This document shows positions 45,598-54,116 of a DNA stretch of 64,000 bases, piece by piece (within the stretch, counting starts at the first letter, position 1; each line of letters begins with the position of its first letter). The position numbers and the translations under genes were made by a program. The stretch lies in contig LXQE01000154.1 of the NCBI GenBank assembly GCA_003326195.1, positions 123,127-187,126 on the forward strand, written 5' to 3'. The stretch is from Nostoc punctiforme NIES-2108. GTDB taxonomy: Bacteria; Cyanobacteriota; Cyanobacteriia; Cyanobacteriales; Nostocaceae. The notes under the pieces were generated by a model, which did no database searches, was not told where the DNA came from, and was given only the letters and a program-made list of their open reading frames with translations.

Positions 45598-47232
45598 TTA
45601 CCAGTAAAGTAACCATTGACCATCGCAAAACAATCCATGACCTTGCAGAGTTATTCTTTCATCGTCAGGATAAATATAAGTAGTTGGTGCAATCTGATGA
45701 AGTGTGTGTCCACTGTGCAAGACAATTTCACCAACTTTATAATTATGAAAAGTTTTAGTTCTAAATCGTTTAAGAAACTCTACATCACCTGCGATCGCTT
45801 GACTATAATCATTTATATAGTTAAAATCCCAAACATTCAACCCACCCCCACTTTTCGGCAGTTTAATTGGTAAAGTAAAGGATATTGTGTTTATAGTATC
45901 GAGTTTACCTTCATCCCATTTGAGGTTTCTGTATTGCAAATCGAAGTGTGTGGTAGCATTTGGTTTCGTGATAAGATTAGAATCTTGCCAAATATGAAAA
46001 CCGGGCAGCGCTGCATCTGGTTTATACCTTACAGGGTTTATAAGCGTCTGCTCTAAATACTCTTTGATTAACTTATAAAGCCAACCTAAGTGTAGTTCTA
46101 GAAGTAAATTATATTCATGAGCTATAGTATAATAATCCTTAGAAAAATTAGGTTGATTCAAGAAATCTAAGTAACTAGCTGTACCTAAAGTATAGAAAAA
46201 CTTTGGAGAGTTCCCTCGTTTTATCCAGAATTCTCTTAAACTATGAATTACAGAACAAATATCATTACACTGTTCAGATGCCACAATTTGTTCTGAGAAA
46301 ATTTCATTACTCGACTCTGTATACCAACTAATACTATTTCCTGCAATATCTTCTGTAAGCAAAGCTAATAGCGAGTCGGTTATTTTCCCATCTGCCCGAA
46401 TATCATATCCATCGTATCCGGGCATTGGATTAACTTCTAAACACCAGTACTCTAGAGAGTCAGTAACTTTAAAATCCCAACCTGCAAACTTTAACCCCAA
46501 TGCAGCAGTTGCATTAATAATTTTTTGGTGTAAAGCTTCTGGTAATTCCCACTCGATATACTCAGCTTCTTCATGAAAATGGCGATAGTCTACCTGTGGA
46601 CATTTTATTAATTCTGCGTGAACTCTATCACCCACTACATGCGCCCGCACATCAGCGCCCTTTATATATCTTTGCAAATGAACTGGGCCAGCGTCTGGGT
46701 GGAAATCGAGAAACTCCTCTGATTTTACTAGTCTACTATCCGCACGAACACCCGATGTTGTCTTAACAATTGTTAATCCAGCGTTAGCAAACTCAGTTAG
46801 AACTTCTGGATTGGAACTAGTAACGCTATCAGCAACTTGAAAACCTAAAGATTTTAGATGAAATTCATGAAGCGGTTTTGAGAAATTATTTGCGCCAGCA
46901 CCAGGACGATTAATTACTTTACCGGGAATATGTTCTAGCCAACAGCAAAGTGCAGCAAGAAGACTTTTCCATCGCATCGCATCTTGTACATCTGATTGTA
47001 CGGTTGAAAGATCAATCAAGCGACAATAATAAGAACCATGAGGATTTAATACATACTTTTGGCTAGAACAACTTATCCAGCTTTGATTATCATCGGGTAA
47101 TGCTAGCCGCCAATCTCCATTTTGAATCACTTCGCGTAAATTAATTACTTGGACTTCAACACCACGAGATTCAGCATAGTTAACAAAATGACAAAAAGTG
47201 CGATCTGAATCAAGACCAATTGCATAAATCAT
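45598..47232 (-). CDS. ATP-grasp ligase fused to an Fe(II)/2OG-oxygenase-like domain
   Basis: 544 residues from ATG 47232, whose ATGA overlaps the stop of the upstream gene. Residues 1-290 form a RimK/graspetide-ligase-like ATP-grasp: KVINRPGAGANNFSKPLHEF, IVKTTSGVRADSRLV, VHLQRYIKGADVRAHVVGD and the Mg-binding CLEVNPMPGYDGYD (near 269). The C-terminal half carries THFDLQYRN (HxD, near 429), GEIVLHSGHTLHQIAP (distal His, near 508) and ERITLQGHG (Arg for 2OG), the pattern of a jelly-roll Fe(II) oxygenase. A ligase fused to a hydroxylase next to small secreted proteins suggests peptide modification. The pairing is inferred, not known to me as a named family. Confidence 0.75.
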   Translation of the reverse strand: MIYAIGLDSDRTFCHFVNYAESRGVEVQVINLREVIQNGDWRLALPDDNQSWISCSSQKYVLNPHGSYYCRLIDLSTVQSDVQDAMRWKSLLAALCCWLEHIPGKVINRPGAGANNFSKPLHEFHLKSLGFQVADSVTSSNPEVLTEFANAGLTIVKTTSGVRADSRLVKSEEFLDFHPDAGPVHLQRYIKGADVRAHVVGDRVHAELIKCPQVDYRHFHEEAEYIEWELPEALHQKIINATAALGLKFAGWDFKVTDSLEYWCLEVNPMPGYDGYDIRADGKITDSLLALLTEDIAGNSISWYTESSNEIFSEQIVASEQCNDICSVIHSLREFWIKRGNSPKFFYTLGTASYLDFLNQPNFSKDYYTIAHEYNLLLELHLGWLYKLIKEYLEQTLINPVRYKPDAALPGFHIWQDSNLITKPNATTHFDLQYRNLKWDEGKLDTINTISFTLPIKLPKSGGGLNVWDFNYINDYSQAIAGDVEFLKRFRTKTFHNYKVGEIVLHSGHTLHQIAPTTYIYPDDERITLQGHGLFCDGQWLLYW

Positions 47233-48014
47233 GAGAAAATAGTCTCCAAAAGTGCGGGAGCAAAATCTGACCAAACAAACTGTATTTCTTCCAGCGATGG
47301 ATAAGGGTTAATACGAGCAATATTGGCACTTTCTAGGTTGCTATCAATACTCCAAGTTACAGTGCCAAATACCAAATCTAAATTTCTCAGCAGCGAAATA
47401 CTTTTTTCTTCTAACTGCAAATGTTCTAGAGATGTATTGGTGCAACGCCATGCTTTATCTTCTAAAACAACAACAATTTCATATTCAAGGTTAGTCGAAA
47501 CCCAACTTGCGCGAAATGGCCCCACCCCTTCAGGGATTTCTGGATACGCAGCAGTATTATAAGTAGTTAAATCTTGGAGATACCATTGTTTATTGAGTAA
47601 TGCTTGCGGCGATGGTGGAACTTGTGAAGAGAATATTTCTAGATTGCTAGTATAACCAGCTTTTAATTTAGTCAAGTTAGAAGAATATGATAAATTACCC
47701 CAAAGACTATTTGCCGTTGGACGATTAATTACTGGTGATTTAGATAATGTCATCGCTGCCCATAAAGTAGCAAGACACTCATCATAAATAAAAGAATCAT
47801 CAAAACTAGTGCGAATCGGCATCTGTGGCGGAATTCGTAAAATAACTGGGATTTCTGGTGTAATAGATAATTTTTCAGAAGTAACACTGATAGAAAATAT
47901 TCTTGCAGCATTGCAAACATCTAAAACTTGACTCGTATAACCTTTTTGTCTAACCAATTCGTTAACTGCTTGACAAAAAACGTCATCAGTCGAACCAATA
48001 ATTAATAAATCCAT
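47229..48014 (-). CDS. Degenerate ATP-grasp-like partner protein
   Basis: 261 residues opening MDLLIIGSTDDVFCQAVNEL. The middle PVINRPTANSLWGNLSYSSN resembles the NRP...N motif of the fused ligase next door, and the C-terminal NIARINPYPSLEEI resembles its EVNPxPG region, but the acidic Mg ligands and the lysine-rich ATP-binding strands are poorly kept. It may be an inactive ATP-grasp that binds substrate or regulates its partner. Translationally coupled (ATGA) to the ligase-oxygenase gene and 90 bp downstream of the small secreted protein gene. Confidence 0.6.
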   Translation of the reverse strand: MDLLIIGSTDDVFCQAVNELVRQKGYTSQVLDVCNAARIFSISVTSEKLSITPEIPVILRIPPQMPIRTSFDDSFIYDECLATLWAAMTLSKSPVINRPTANSLWGNLSYSSNLTKLKAGYTSNLEIFSSQVPPSPQALLNKQWYLQDLTTYNTAAYPEIPEGVGPFRASWVSTNLEYEIVVVLEDKAWRCTNTSLEHLQLEEKSISLLRNLDLVFGTVTWSIDSNLESANIARINPYPSLEEIQFVWSDFAPALLETIFS

Positions 48015-48104
48015 AATATTTAGTCCATCATCTTTTGCATCGGAGGCTTAGATTCCCAACTTGTTGAAGAAGTCGGGAATCTGTTTTTTCACAATCTCTA
48101 TTTT

Positions 48105-48530
48105 TTAGAAGATTGGCTTGTTAACTTTAATTAAAGTTTGAGGACGCGCATTTCGTAGTACAGGTATTTTTAGCTGATCTGCTGGTAAAATAACTGGATT
48201 AATTCTATCTATAAGAACACCACCACAGTTACCACTTTCGCAAGTCTCTTTACTATCCTTACCTTTATCGCTAGAATCTTTGCCTTTATCGCTCGATTCT
48301 TTTGTTTTACCACCGTCAGTTTCTAAGACACTATTCAACGGTCGTTGGTTCAAATTATAAAGAGTATCGCGACGAGCAGCATTGCTAATAAAAGGCTTAT
48401 TGGATACGCTATTATGAGAATTTACTTGTGGGATAGATTCAGCTTTAGCTACAGTACTAATAATTGAACTAGCAATTGCTAAACCCATTACTAATGCTAA
48501 ACGTGTAGAAGTTGAACTTGTAATTTTCAT
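48105..48530 (-). CDS. Small secreted precursor-like protein with DKGKDSS repeats
   Basis: 141 residues. Signal peptide at 1-31 (ALVMGLAIASSIISTVAKA). The mature part contains RRDTLYNLNQRPLN, then a Ser/Asp/Lys/Thr-rich stretch with the direct repeat SSDKGKD twice, KETCESGNCGG with the only two cysteines, IDRINPVILP, and a basic C-terminus. Shares RRDTL and DRINPV(I)L with the protein at 39755-40087. First gene of a likely minus-strand operon with the ATP-grasp pair, so it is the best candidate substrate. Side chains suited to ester or amide cross-linking (Ser/Thr/Asp/Glu/Lys) are clustered in the repeat. Confidence 0.65.
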   Translation of the reverse strand: MKITSSTSTRLALVMGLAIASSIISTVAKAESIPQVNSHNSVSNKPFISNAARRDTLYNLNQRPLNSVLETDGGKTKESSDKGKDSSDKGKDSKETCESGNCGGVLIDRINPVILPADQLKIPVLRNARPQTLIKVNKPIF

Positions 48531-49150
48531 TTTGATTATCTTTTAAGTTGGTTTTTTGCTTTTGTTGTTTTGACTGGATTTGTCAAGGTTGTACGGCTAC
48601 TTAAATTTCATCTTTTTTTCTCCTATAACTCATTCGTGACAGGTTAAAACAAGATTATTTTATTAAGTAAATTGTGATAGTATGACAACTGGTGAAAAAA
48701 TCAAATTAAAGTTTTCAGTTTTCACCTTTCACTTAGTCAATAGGTTTGCTTTGATATTTTTATGCAGTCTTGGCAAAGTTTTTGAGAATTATTTTTTGAG
48801 AATAATTCAATCTGGAATACAAATAGAAAAACCCCGCAGAGGCGAGGTTTAATGCTGGGATAAATTTTATATTTTGCAGCAGTTTTGAAGTACAAAGCTA
48901 TGGGTTTTGAGGCAAGAGCTAAAAACTCTTTCTATCTGATTTTCAGTCTTGCTTTGTTTACCTCACCCTGCGAGTTCAGTAGTCGCTCATGGGGGGAACT
49001 CCCTTCTCTACGAGACGCTCTGCGTTCGCGTAGCGTTCCAAAGGAAAGGCGCTAGCCTCTCCCTTTGGGAGAAGACCGCGCTGCTTCACTTACTTGCAAA
49101 CTTCTCTATTGTTGTTAGAGTAATAATTGATGCTTATTTTTAGTGATTAT
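48531..49150. other. Intergenic region with terminator and dispersed repeat
   Basis: 620 bp. Next to the precursor-like gene it is AT-rich and should hold its promoter. At 48829-48850 is a terminator; 48985-49085 carries GC-rich dispersed repeat (GAGACGCTCTGCGTTCGCGTAGCG-type). No gene is visible. Confidence 0.45.
48825..48850 (-). terminator. Intrinsic terminator, minus strand
   Basis: On the minus strand AAACCTCGC pairs with GCGGGGTTT (one wobble) and is followed by TTTT. It fits the 3' end of the transcript of the gene at 49151-49594. Confidence 0.65.
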
Positions 49151-49594
49151 TTATCTCACTCTTGTTTGCTTTTGAAAGTATTCACGAGAATAGTAATTTT
49201 GTCTGCCGCTATTATCTAAAAACTGCGTATAGCCTTGCAACAGTAATTCTTGACGAGCAGATCCCAAGGTTAGGAAGGAATTTGCGAACCCTTTATTATA
49301 GTTGGCTGTTGCATATTTATGATTAGTATCTTGGACATTAATACCATAAGTAAGTAATGGTGCAGTTCCCCAATCACAATCACTAGGATGACATTTACCA
49401 AACACCCGAATATTTAATTTATTACCACTACCTGAGGTAATTACTAAACGTGTAATATTAGAAGTATTGGCATCTTTATTTACCCAAGTACCAATAAAGT
49501 CAGCAGGTACAGCTAAAGCAGGATTGATTAAAGCAGTAGTTAAGATGCTACTAGCAGCAATAATACTCAAAGAACGTTTCAACATTTTAGTCAC
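49151..49594 (-). CDS. Small secreted protein with lipocalin-like GTWVN start
   Basis: 147 residues. Signal peptide at 1-28 (SIIAASSILTTALINPALA). The mature protein begins VPADFIGTWVNKDANTSNITR and goes on with beta-rich sequence (KLNIRVFGKCHPSDCDWG with two cysteines that could bridge). The GTW motif and strand pattern recall small lipocalin-like exported domains, but no exact family is claimed. Same strand as the precursor-like gene, separated by a terminator. Confidence 0.65.
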   Translation of the reverse strand: MTKMLKRSLSIIAASSILTTALINPALAVPADFIGTWVNKDANTSNITRLVITSGSGNKLNIRVFGKCHPSDCDWGTAPLLTYGINVQDTNHKYATANYNKGFANSFLTLGSARQELLLQGYTQFLDNSGRQNYYSREYFQKQTRVR

Positions 49595-49769
49595 ACTCCA
49601 TTATTCGTAATTGTTTTTGTAACTTATTGATAAGTAGACACGATTATCAGTTGGCTAAGTATAAAATATTTCATTTAAGTCGAAATATAATCCTCACACC
49701 TTGTAGTAAAGTTTGTGTAGGCGTCCTTTAACGCTTTCAGTTTTTCTATAGGTTGGGTGACAATTTTTT

Positions 49770-50936
49770 ATGCATCCTCGACAAAGCATTATTGAAATCT
49801 TTTCAACTTTTGTGCAATTTGACGCCGATCGCTTCAGTGGTTGGGCGACGGAACCAAAATTACGTCGCAGTATGCAAAGTTATCTCAACCGCACGTCTCA
49901 AGAAACTTCGGAACATTTTTGGGTTTTGTATTGGTATAAATTTTGGCTGATATCTGAAACGAAGCTACTGGCTAAAGAGCATCTGGCAGCTTACTTGCAA
50001 GAATCCTGTTATTGGGCATCCCAAAAAACAGTTAACAGTTTTGCGAGTACTCAGTACAAGCTATCAGACTGTTTTCAGATTGCGATCGCTCAAGTTGATA
50101 AAGTCCTCAAAGGATTTAATCCAGATCGAGGCTTTATTTTAAAAAACTACGCTACTGCCCTCTTTAGCAGTGCTATTCGGGAAAATTTACGCCAAAATCG
50201 TGAAATTGATATTTGTACCGATTGGGGATTACTACGAAAAATTACTAAAAAGTTTTTGGTGGAGTCTTTACAAAATGCAGGTTTATTGCTAGAAGATATT
50301 AACAGTTACGTCCTCGCTTGGAACTGTTTCAAAAGTATATATATCCCAACACAAAAAGGTACTTCTCGCCAGATTTCTCAACCAGATAATGAGATTTGGG
50401 AGGCGATCGCAAAAGCTTATAATTCACAAAGTGGTCAGCAAGTCAATTCCCAAACCCTAGAAAAGTGGCTTTTAACTGCTGCTAAAGCCGCACGCCGCTA
50501 TCGCTATTTTCCCGTTGACTCTCTCAATATCCCTAAAGGGAGCGATGATTCGTGGGAGTGGCTTGATAATATTCCTGGAACACAACAAAAATCTCTAATT
50601 AATGAGATTCTTGCCCAAGAAGAAGAACAAACAAGGAACTTTCAACAAACTGAGATTAACAAAGTTTTAGTGGCTGCGATCGCTCAACTTGAACCGCAAG
50701 TACAAGAAATTTTACAACTTTATTATGCTCAAGAACTAACTCAAGACCAAATTGCCAAACAATTACAAATACAGCAATATACTGTCTCACGGCGACTAAA
50801 AAAAGCCCAAGAGACTTTGTTACGCTTTTTAGCTAATTGGAGTAAAGATAGTTTGCATATTTCCGTTACTTCAGACCTACTTAAGAATATAAACATACTA
50901 ATGGAGGAATGGTTGAAAAATTACTATGGTGAATAA
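49770..50936 (+). CDS. Sigma-70-like factor paired with DUF1822
   Basis: 388 residues. The C-terminus (about 300-350) is a sigma region 4 helix-turn-helix: VQEILQLYYAQELTQDQIAKQL then QQYTVSRRLKKAQETLLRF. The N-terminal two thirds are helical and poorly conserved relative to standard sigma region 2, though GFNPDRGFILKNYATALF is reminiscent of region 2 sequences. In cyanobacteria such divergent sigma-like genes commonly precede a DUF1822 gene, as here (217 bp downstream). Target promoters unknown. Confidence 0.75.
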   Translation: MHPRQSIIEIFSTFVQFDADRFSGWATEPKLRRSMQSYLNRTSQETSEHFWVLYWYKFWLISETKLLAKEHLAAYLQESCYWASQKTVNSFASTQYKLSDCFQIAIAQVDKVLKGFNPDRGFILKNYATALFSSAIRENLRQNREIDICTDWGLLRKITKKFLVESLQNAGLLLEDINSYVLAWNCFKSIYIPTQKGTSRQISQPDNEIWEAIAKAYNSQSGQQVNSQTLEKWLLTAAKAARRYRYFPVDSLNIPKGSDDSWEWLDNIPGTQQKSLINEILAQEEEQTRNFQQTEINKVLVAAIAQLEPQVQEILQLYYAQELTQDQIAKQLQIQQYTVSRRLKKAQETLLRFLANWSKDSLHISVTSDLLKNINILMEEWLKNYYGE

Positions 50937-51153
50937 CTGGGGAGTGGGGACAAGAGAAGTTAAAACCTCGTTCATCCACCTCAAAACCTCGTTAATCTAG
51001 CTACTTACAACATTTCATCAATTCGTAGTGAATTCTCTGCGCCCCTTTGCGTTTACTTTGCGAACCTTTGCGTTTAAATTTCAACCCTCAATTCGCAACG
51101 ATTTTACGCAAAGTTGAACTTAGAAAGAACCTCAACCCCAACCCCCAATCCCT

Positions 51154-52320
51154 ATGACTACTGTATTTACTTTCGCTAACCCAACAGATATGGTTTTGGA
51201 AATCCCTACAACTACCCAAAACCAAGCGGATTTACACAGCCAAGCTTTTTCTAATGCTAGTTCTCGCTATCAAGCTTATATTAATCAACTTTGCCTGGGT
51301 GCTATCTTGCTATGGTTGCAAGAAGACTGGACACCACAAACAAAGGTTTGGCCAAGTACCACTGCTTTACCGAGTTTTTGGGAACTGGTTAATGGAATTG
51401 CACTCACACTTGATACAACAAGATTAGTCTTAGTTCCTAGTGAAGCAATTGATTTGAGTGAATTGCGAGTCCCCCAAGAATGGGTGGATATTCCTAGTTG
51501 GATAGGTGATTATTATTTAGCTGTGCAAGTCGAACCAGACGAAGGCTATGTCAGGGTTTGGGGTTATTGTAGCCATGAAAAACTGAAAACTCAAGGCAGT
51601 TATGATGCCAGCGATCGCACTTATTCTCTGGATGCTACTGATATTATCAACGACATAAGCGTTTTAGCGATGGCGCGTCAATTGTGCCCAGAAGAACCCA
51701 CTCGTAGCCCTATTGAAGAGATTCCGAGTTTATCGCCACAACAGGCAGAAAATTTAATTGCCCGTCTGGGAAACCCAGAAATACTTACACCCCGCCAAGA
51801 AATCCCTTTTCAACTGTGGGGTGGATTAATTCAACATGGCGGTTGGCGACAAAATTTATATCAACGACGCTTAGAATTACCAGAACAGTGGTCAGTTCTC
51901 CAATGGTTGCAAAGCGGTGTTTCTCAAGTTGCTGAGGCTGTTGGTTGGGGAAGCTTTGATTTACAACTTAGTGCTGCTGGGGCGCGGGGTGTGGAAGACA
52001 CACAACCAAGTACCATTCTCTCTCGTCGGTTGGCGATCGCAGGTCAAATTTACGAATTTTTTATTATACCACAAGGTGAGCCAGATGCAACTATTTGGCG
52101 TTTTGAATTACGTAACGCCGCAATCGGTGCAGCTATTCCCGGTGGTTTTAAACTCCGATTACTTACCGAAGATTTACAGCCTTTTCCCAATAATGAAGAT
52201 GTAGCTGCAACGGCTGTAGAACAACTCTACGTAGAAGTTGCCTTAGAAGCAGGAGAAAGCATAGTTTGGGAAATAGAACCTTTTCCCGACAATTATAATT
52301 GGGAAATACTCAAGTTTTAA
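51154..52320 (+). CDS. DUF1822 family protein
   Basis: 388 residues without signal peptide or membrane segment. CLGAILLWLQEDW, FWELVNGIALTLDTTRLVLVP, WIGDYYLAVQVEPDEGYVRV and VNLGQW-like segments near 240-260 (QLWGGLIQHGGWRQN) are typical of DUF1822. Function unknown; the partnership with the sigma-like factor suggests a regulatory (for example anti-sigma-like or sensor) role, by inference only. The genes usually found further downstream are missing; a DnaB fragment begins about 50 bp later. Confidence 0.8.
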   Translation: MTTVFTFANPTDMVLEIPTTTQNQADLHSQAFSNASSRYQAYINQLCLGAILLWLQEDWTPQTKVWPSTTALPSFWELVNGIALTLDTTRLVLVPSEAIDLSELRVPQEWVDIPSWIGDYYLAVQVEPDEGYVRVWGYCSHEKLKTQGSYDASDRTYSLDATDIINDISVLAMARQLCPEEPTRSPIEEIPSLSPQQAENLIARLGNPEILTPRQEIPFQLWGGLIQHGGWRQNLYQRRLELPEQWSVLQWLQSGVSQVAEAVGWGSFDLQLSAAGARGVEDTQPSTILSRRLAIAGQIYEFFIIPQGEPDATIWRFELRNAAIGAAIPGGFKLRLLTEDLQPFPNNEDVAATAVEQLYVEVALEAGESIVWEIEPFPDNYNWEILKF

Positions 52321-52370
52321 AAAAGAATTTAGGCGTTGCATATTTGCGGGGTGCCGAAAACCGCGTATAA

Positions 52371-52493
52371 GAAATCGACTCCATCTTGAAACAACTCAGT
52401 GCGATCTCTAAACAATTCAATTGCGCTGTCTTGGGTTTGGCACAGTTAAAAAGAGAAGTTGATACCCGCTCCGAAAAGCGTCCAACCAAATAG
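52371..52493 (+). pseudogene. Fragment of a replicative DNA helicase (DnaB-like)
   Basis: An open stretch of 40 codons reads EIDSILKQLSAISKQFNCAV followed by LGLAQLKREVDTRSEKRPTK, the conserved DnaB segment around the catalytic sensor region. Bounded by stops on both sides. No start codon or P-loop is present, so it is a relic, perhaps of a plasmid or phage helicase. Confidence 0.75.
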
Positions 52494-52507
52494 TCCGTTT
52501 AAAACTT

Positions 52508-52983
52508 ATACCAAGTCTAAGTGAAGGTGCATAGAACTGTAGAATAGAGAGCATAAAAGAAGAAACTCTTGAGGAAGCAATGGCACGCCCTTTCAACCTA
52601 GAAGTTCAAGAAAGTGCTGAGTATTTGTCAAAAAGCCTGAAAAATGCGCGAACAGCAGATGAAAAAGAGCGTTTGCAGATGCTCTGGTGGCTCAAAACAG
52701 AGCAAGTGACCCAGCATTAAGAATTGAGCCGAAGGTTGGGCAAGAGATGGATCAACAATCACGAGATGGCTGCAAAGGTATAAACAAGGAGGACTATCTA
52801 AACTTTTAGCGGTAAAAACTGCACCAGGGGCAAGTCCTTTAATTCAAGGAGAAATGCTGACACAGCTAGTGTCGAGATTAGAATCTCCAGAAGGATTTAG
52901 CAGTTATAGACAAATTGTCCAATGGCTGGAGCAAGAATGGAAAGTACAAATCAAATACAAGACAGTTTACAGTTTAGTATGAC
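52508..52983 (+). mobile_element. Decayed IS630-family transposase fragment
   Basis: From ATG 52580 the frame reads MARPFNLEVQESAEYLSKSL and stops early after VTQH. Further on, other frames give ELSRRLG, STITRWLQRYKQGGLSKLL and SYRQIVQWLEQEWKVQIKYK, the winged-helix N-terminal half of an IS630 transposase, broken by a stop and a frameshift. The DDE catalytic half is missing. Confidence 0.7.
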
Positions 52984-53280
52984 TTTATCCTTGAAGCTCT
53001 GTTTCACCAAGCTTTATTATATGCAGACTCATAAAGAATTAATTGGTATAACAATATCTGCAAAAGAGATAGCCCTTTATCAAATAAATCTAAAATTTAT
53101 ATAAATAATTTATCAGTGAAGTTTGCATTCCAGGTGAATACCCTGGCTAATGATGTGCTAAAAATAGTTTTACGGCAAGTATGCTGTGGTTAACATCTGG
53201 CTGAAACTGTTAAATGTTAACCATTACATCTGACGTTATAAGCCTACATAATTTCTCAAATTTAATTATTACAACAAGTC

Positions 53281-53502
53281 ATGAACAAAAAATGGGCTGT
53301 CAAACGAATCACAATAAATCTCGCATCAGTTGAAAGCGAAAAACTTGAAAAATATTGTGCCAACACAGGTAGACCAGCAACTGATGTGATTCGGGAGTTG
53401 ATTCGCTCTCTGACAATAACCGAGATGTCAGCGTCTGAACAGACTACACCATGTAGCTCTAACCCTGTTGTACACAATCATTCTTTACCTACTCCTTGTT
53501 AA
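53281..53502 (+). CDS. Ribbon-helix-helix (CopG-like) small protein
   Basis: 73 residues. WAVKRITINLASVESEKLEK and YCANTGRPATDVIRELIRSL give the beta-helix-helix pattern of RHH DNA-binding proteins; the Ser/Pro-rich tail is unstructured. No toxin partner is adjacent, so a plasmid copy-control or orphan antitoxin origin is possible. No strong ribosome site. Confidence 0.6.
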   Translation: MNKKWAVKRITINLASVESEKLEKYCANTGRPATDVIRELIRSLTITEMSASEQTTPCSSNPVVHNHSLPTPC

Positions 53503-53763
53503 CTAAAATACCCAAGATTTAACTAGCACGATATACACAACGCATATGTGCTAGGTCTTTGTTGTGTTGTCAATAATGCAAAATACCCGAAAGCAATCCA
53601 TATATCCATCACATTATCGTATTGCTCTCCATCTTGCTTCTTGAGTTCCCAACCGAAATTAGCAGTATTTTACTTACGCCTTGCACTCAATTATCTATTT
53701 TTCTTCAATGCCTCAAGGCTTACCTCTTATTCATTGTATTTGTAATACTATAAGGTAATAACA

Positions 53764-54018
53764 ATGATTCCAGTTGCGTTAATGTTGGATGATTCTGTTT
53801 TAAATATTAGACCTGATTTTAATAAAGAATCTGTGACAGTTGTTCAAATGAGCAGAGTACCCAATATTGGCGAATCTCTAGAGATTTATGCAAATCAAAA
53901 CGTCTATTCTCAAACAGAAAAGTTCACAGTCACTAGAGTTACTCACTGGGTTCTTTTACAAGGAGATTTTAGAGAAAGTGAGCCAAAAGCTGAATTCACT
54001 CTTGCTTACCAAAGCTAA
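53764..54018 (+). CDS. Small hypothetical protein
   Basis: 84 residues, beginning MIPVALMLDDSVLNIRPDFN, beta-rich (VTVVQMSRVPNIGESLEIYA, FTVTRVTHWVLLQGD). AAGG lies about 10 bp upstream. No family recognised. The preceding 260 bp contains nothing else of note. Confidence 0.5.
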   Translation: MIPVALMLDDSVLNIRPDFNKESVTVVQMSRVPNIGESLEIYANQNVYSQTEKFTVTRVTHWVLLQGDFRESEPKAEFTLAYQS

Positions 54019-54116
54019 TTTGGACAAAATACACATCTTGCAAGAGGAAATTTTGCACGGACGAACTGGTACGTAGGCAGTTTTTGTATCCGTGACCCCA
54101 TGAAGACCGTTTTCAA

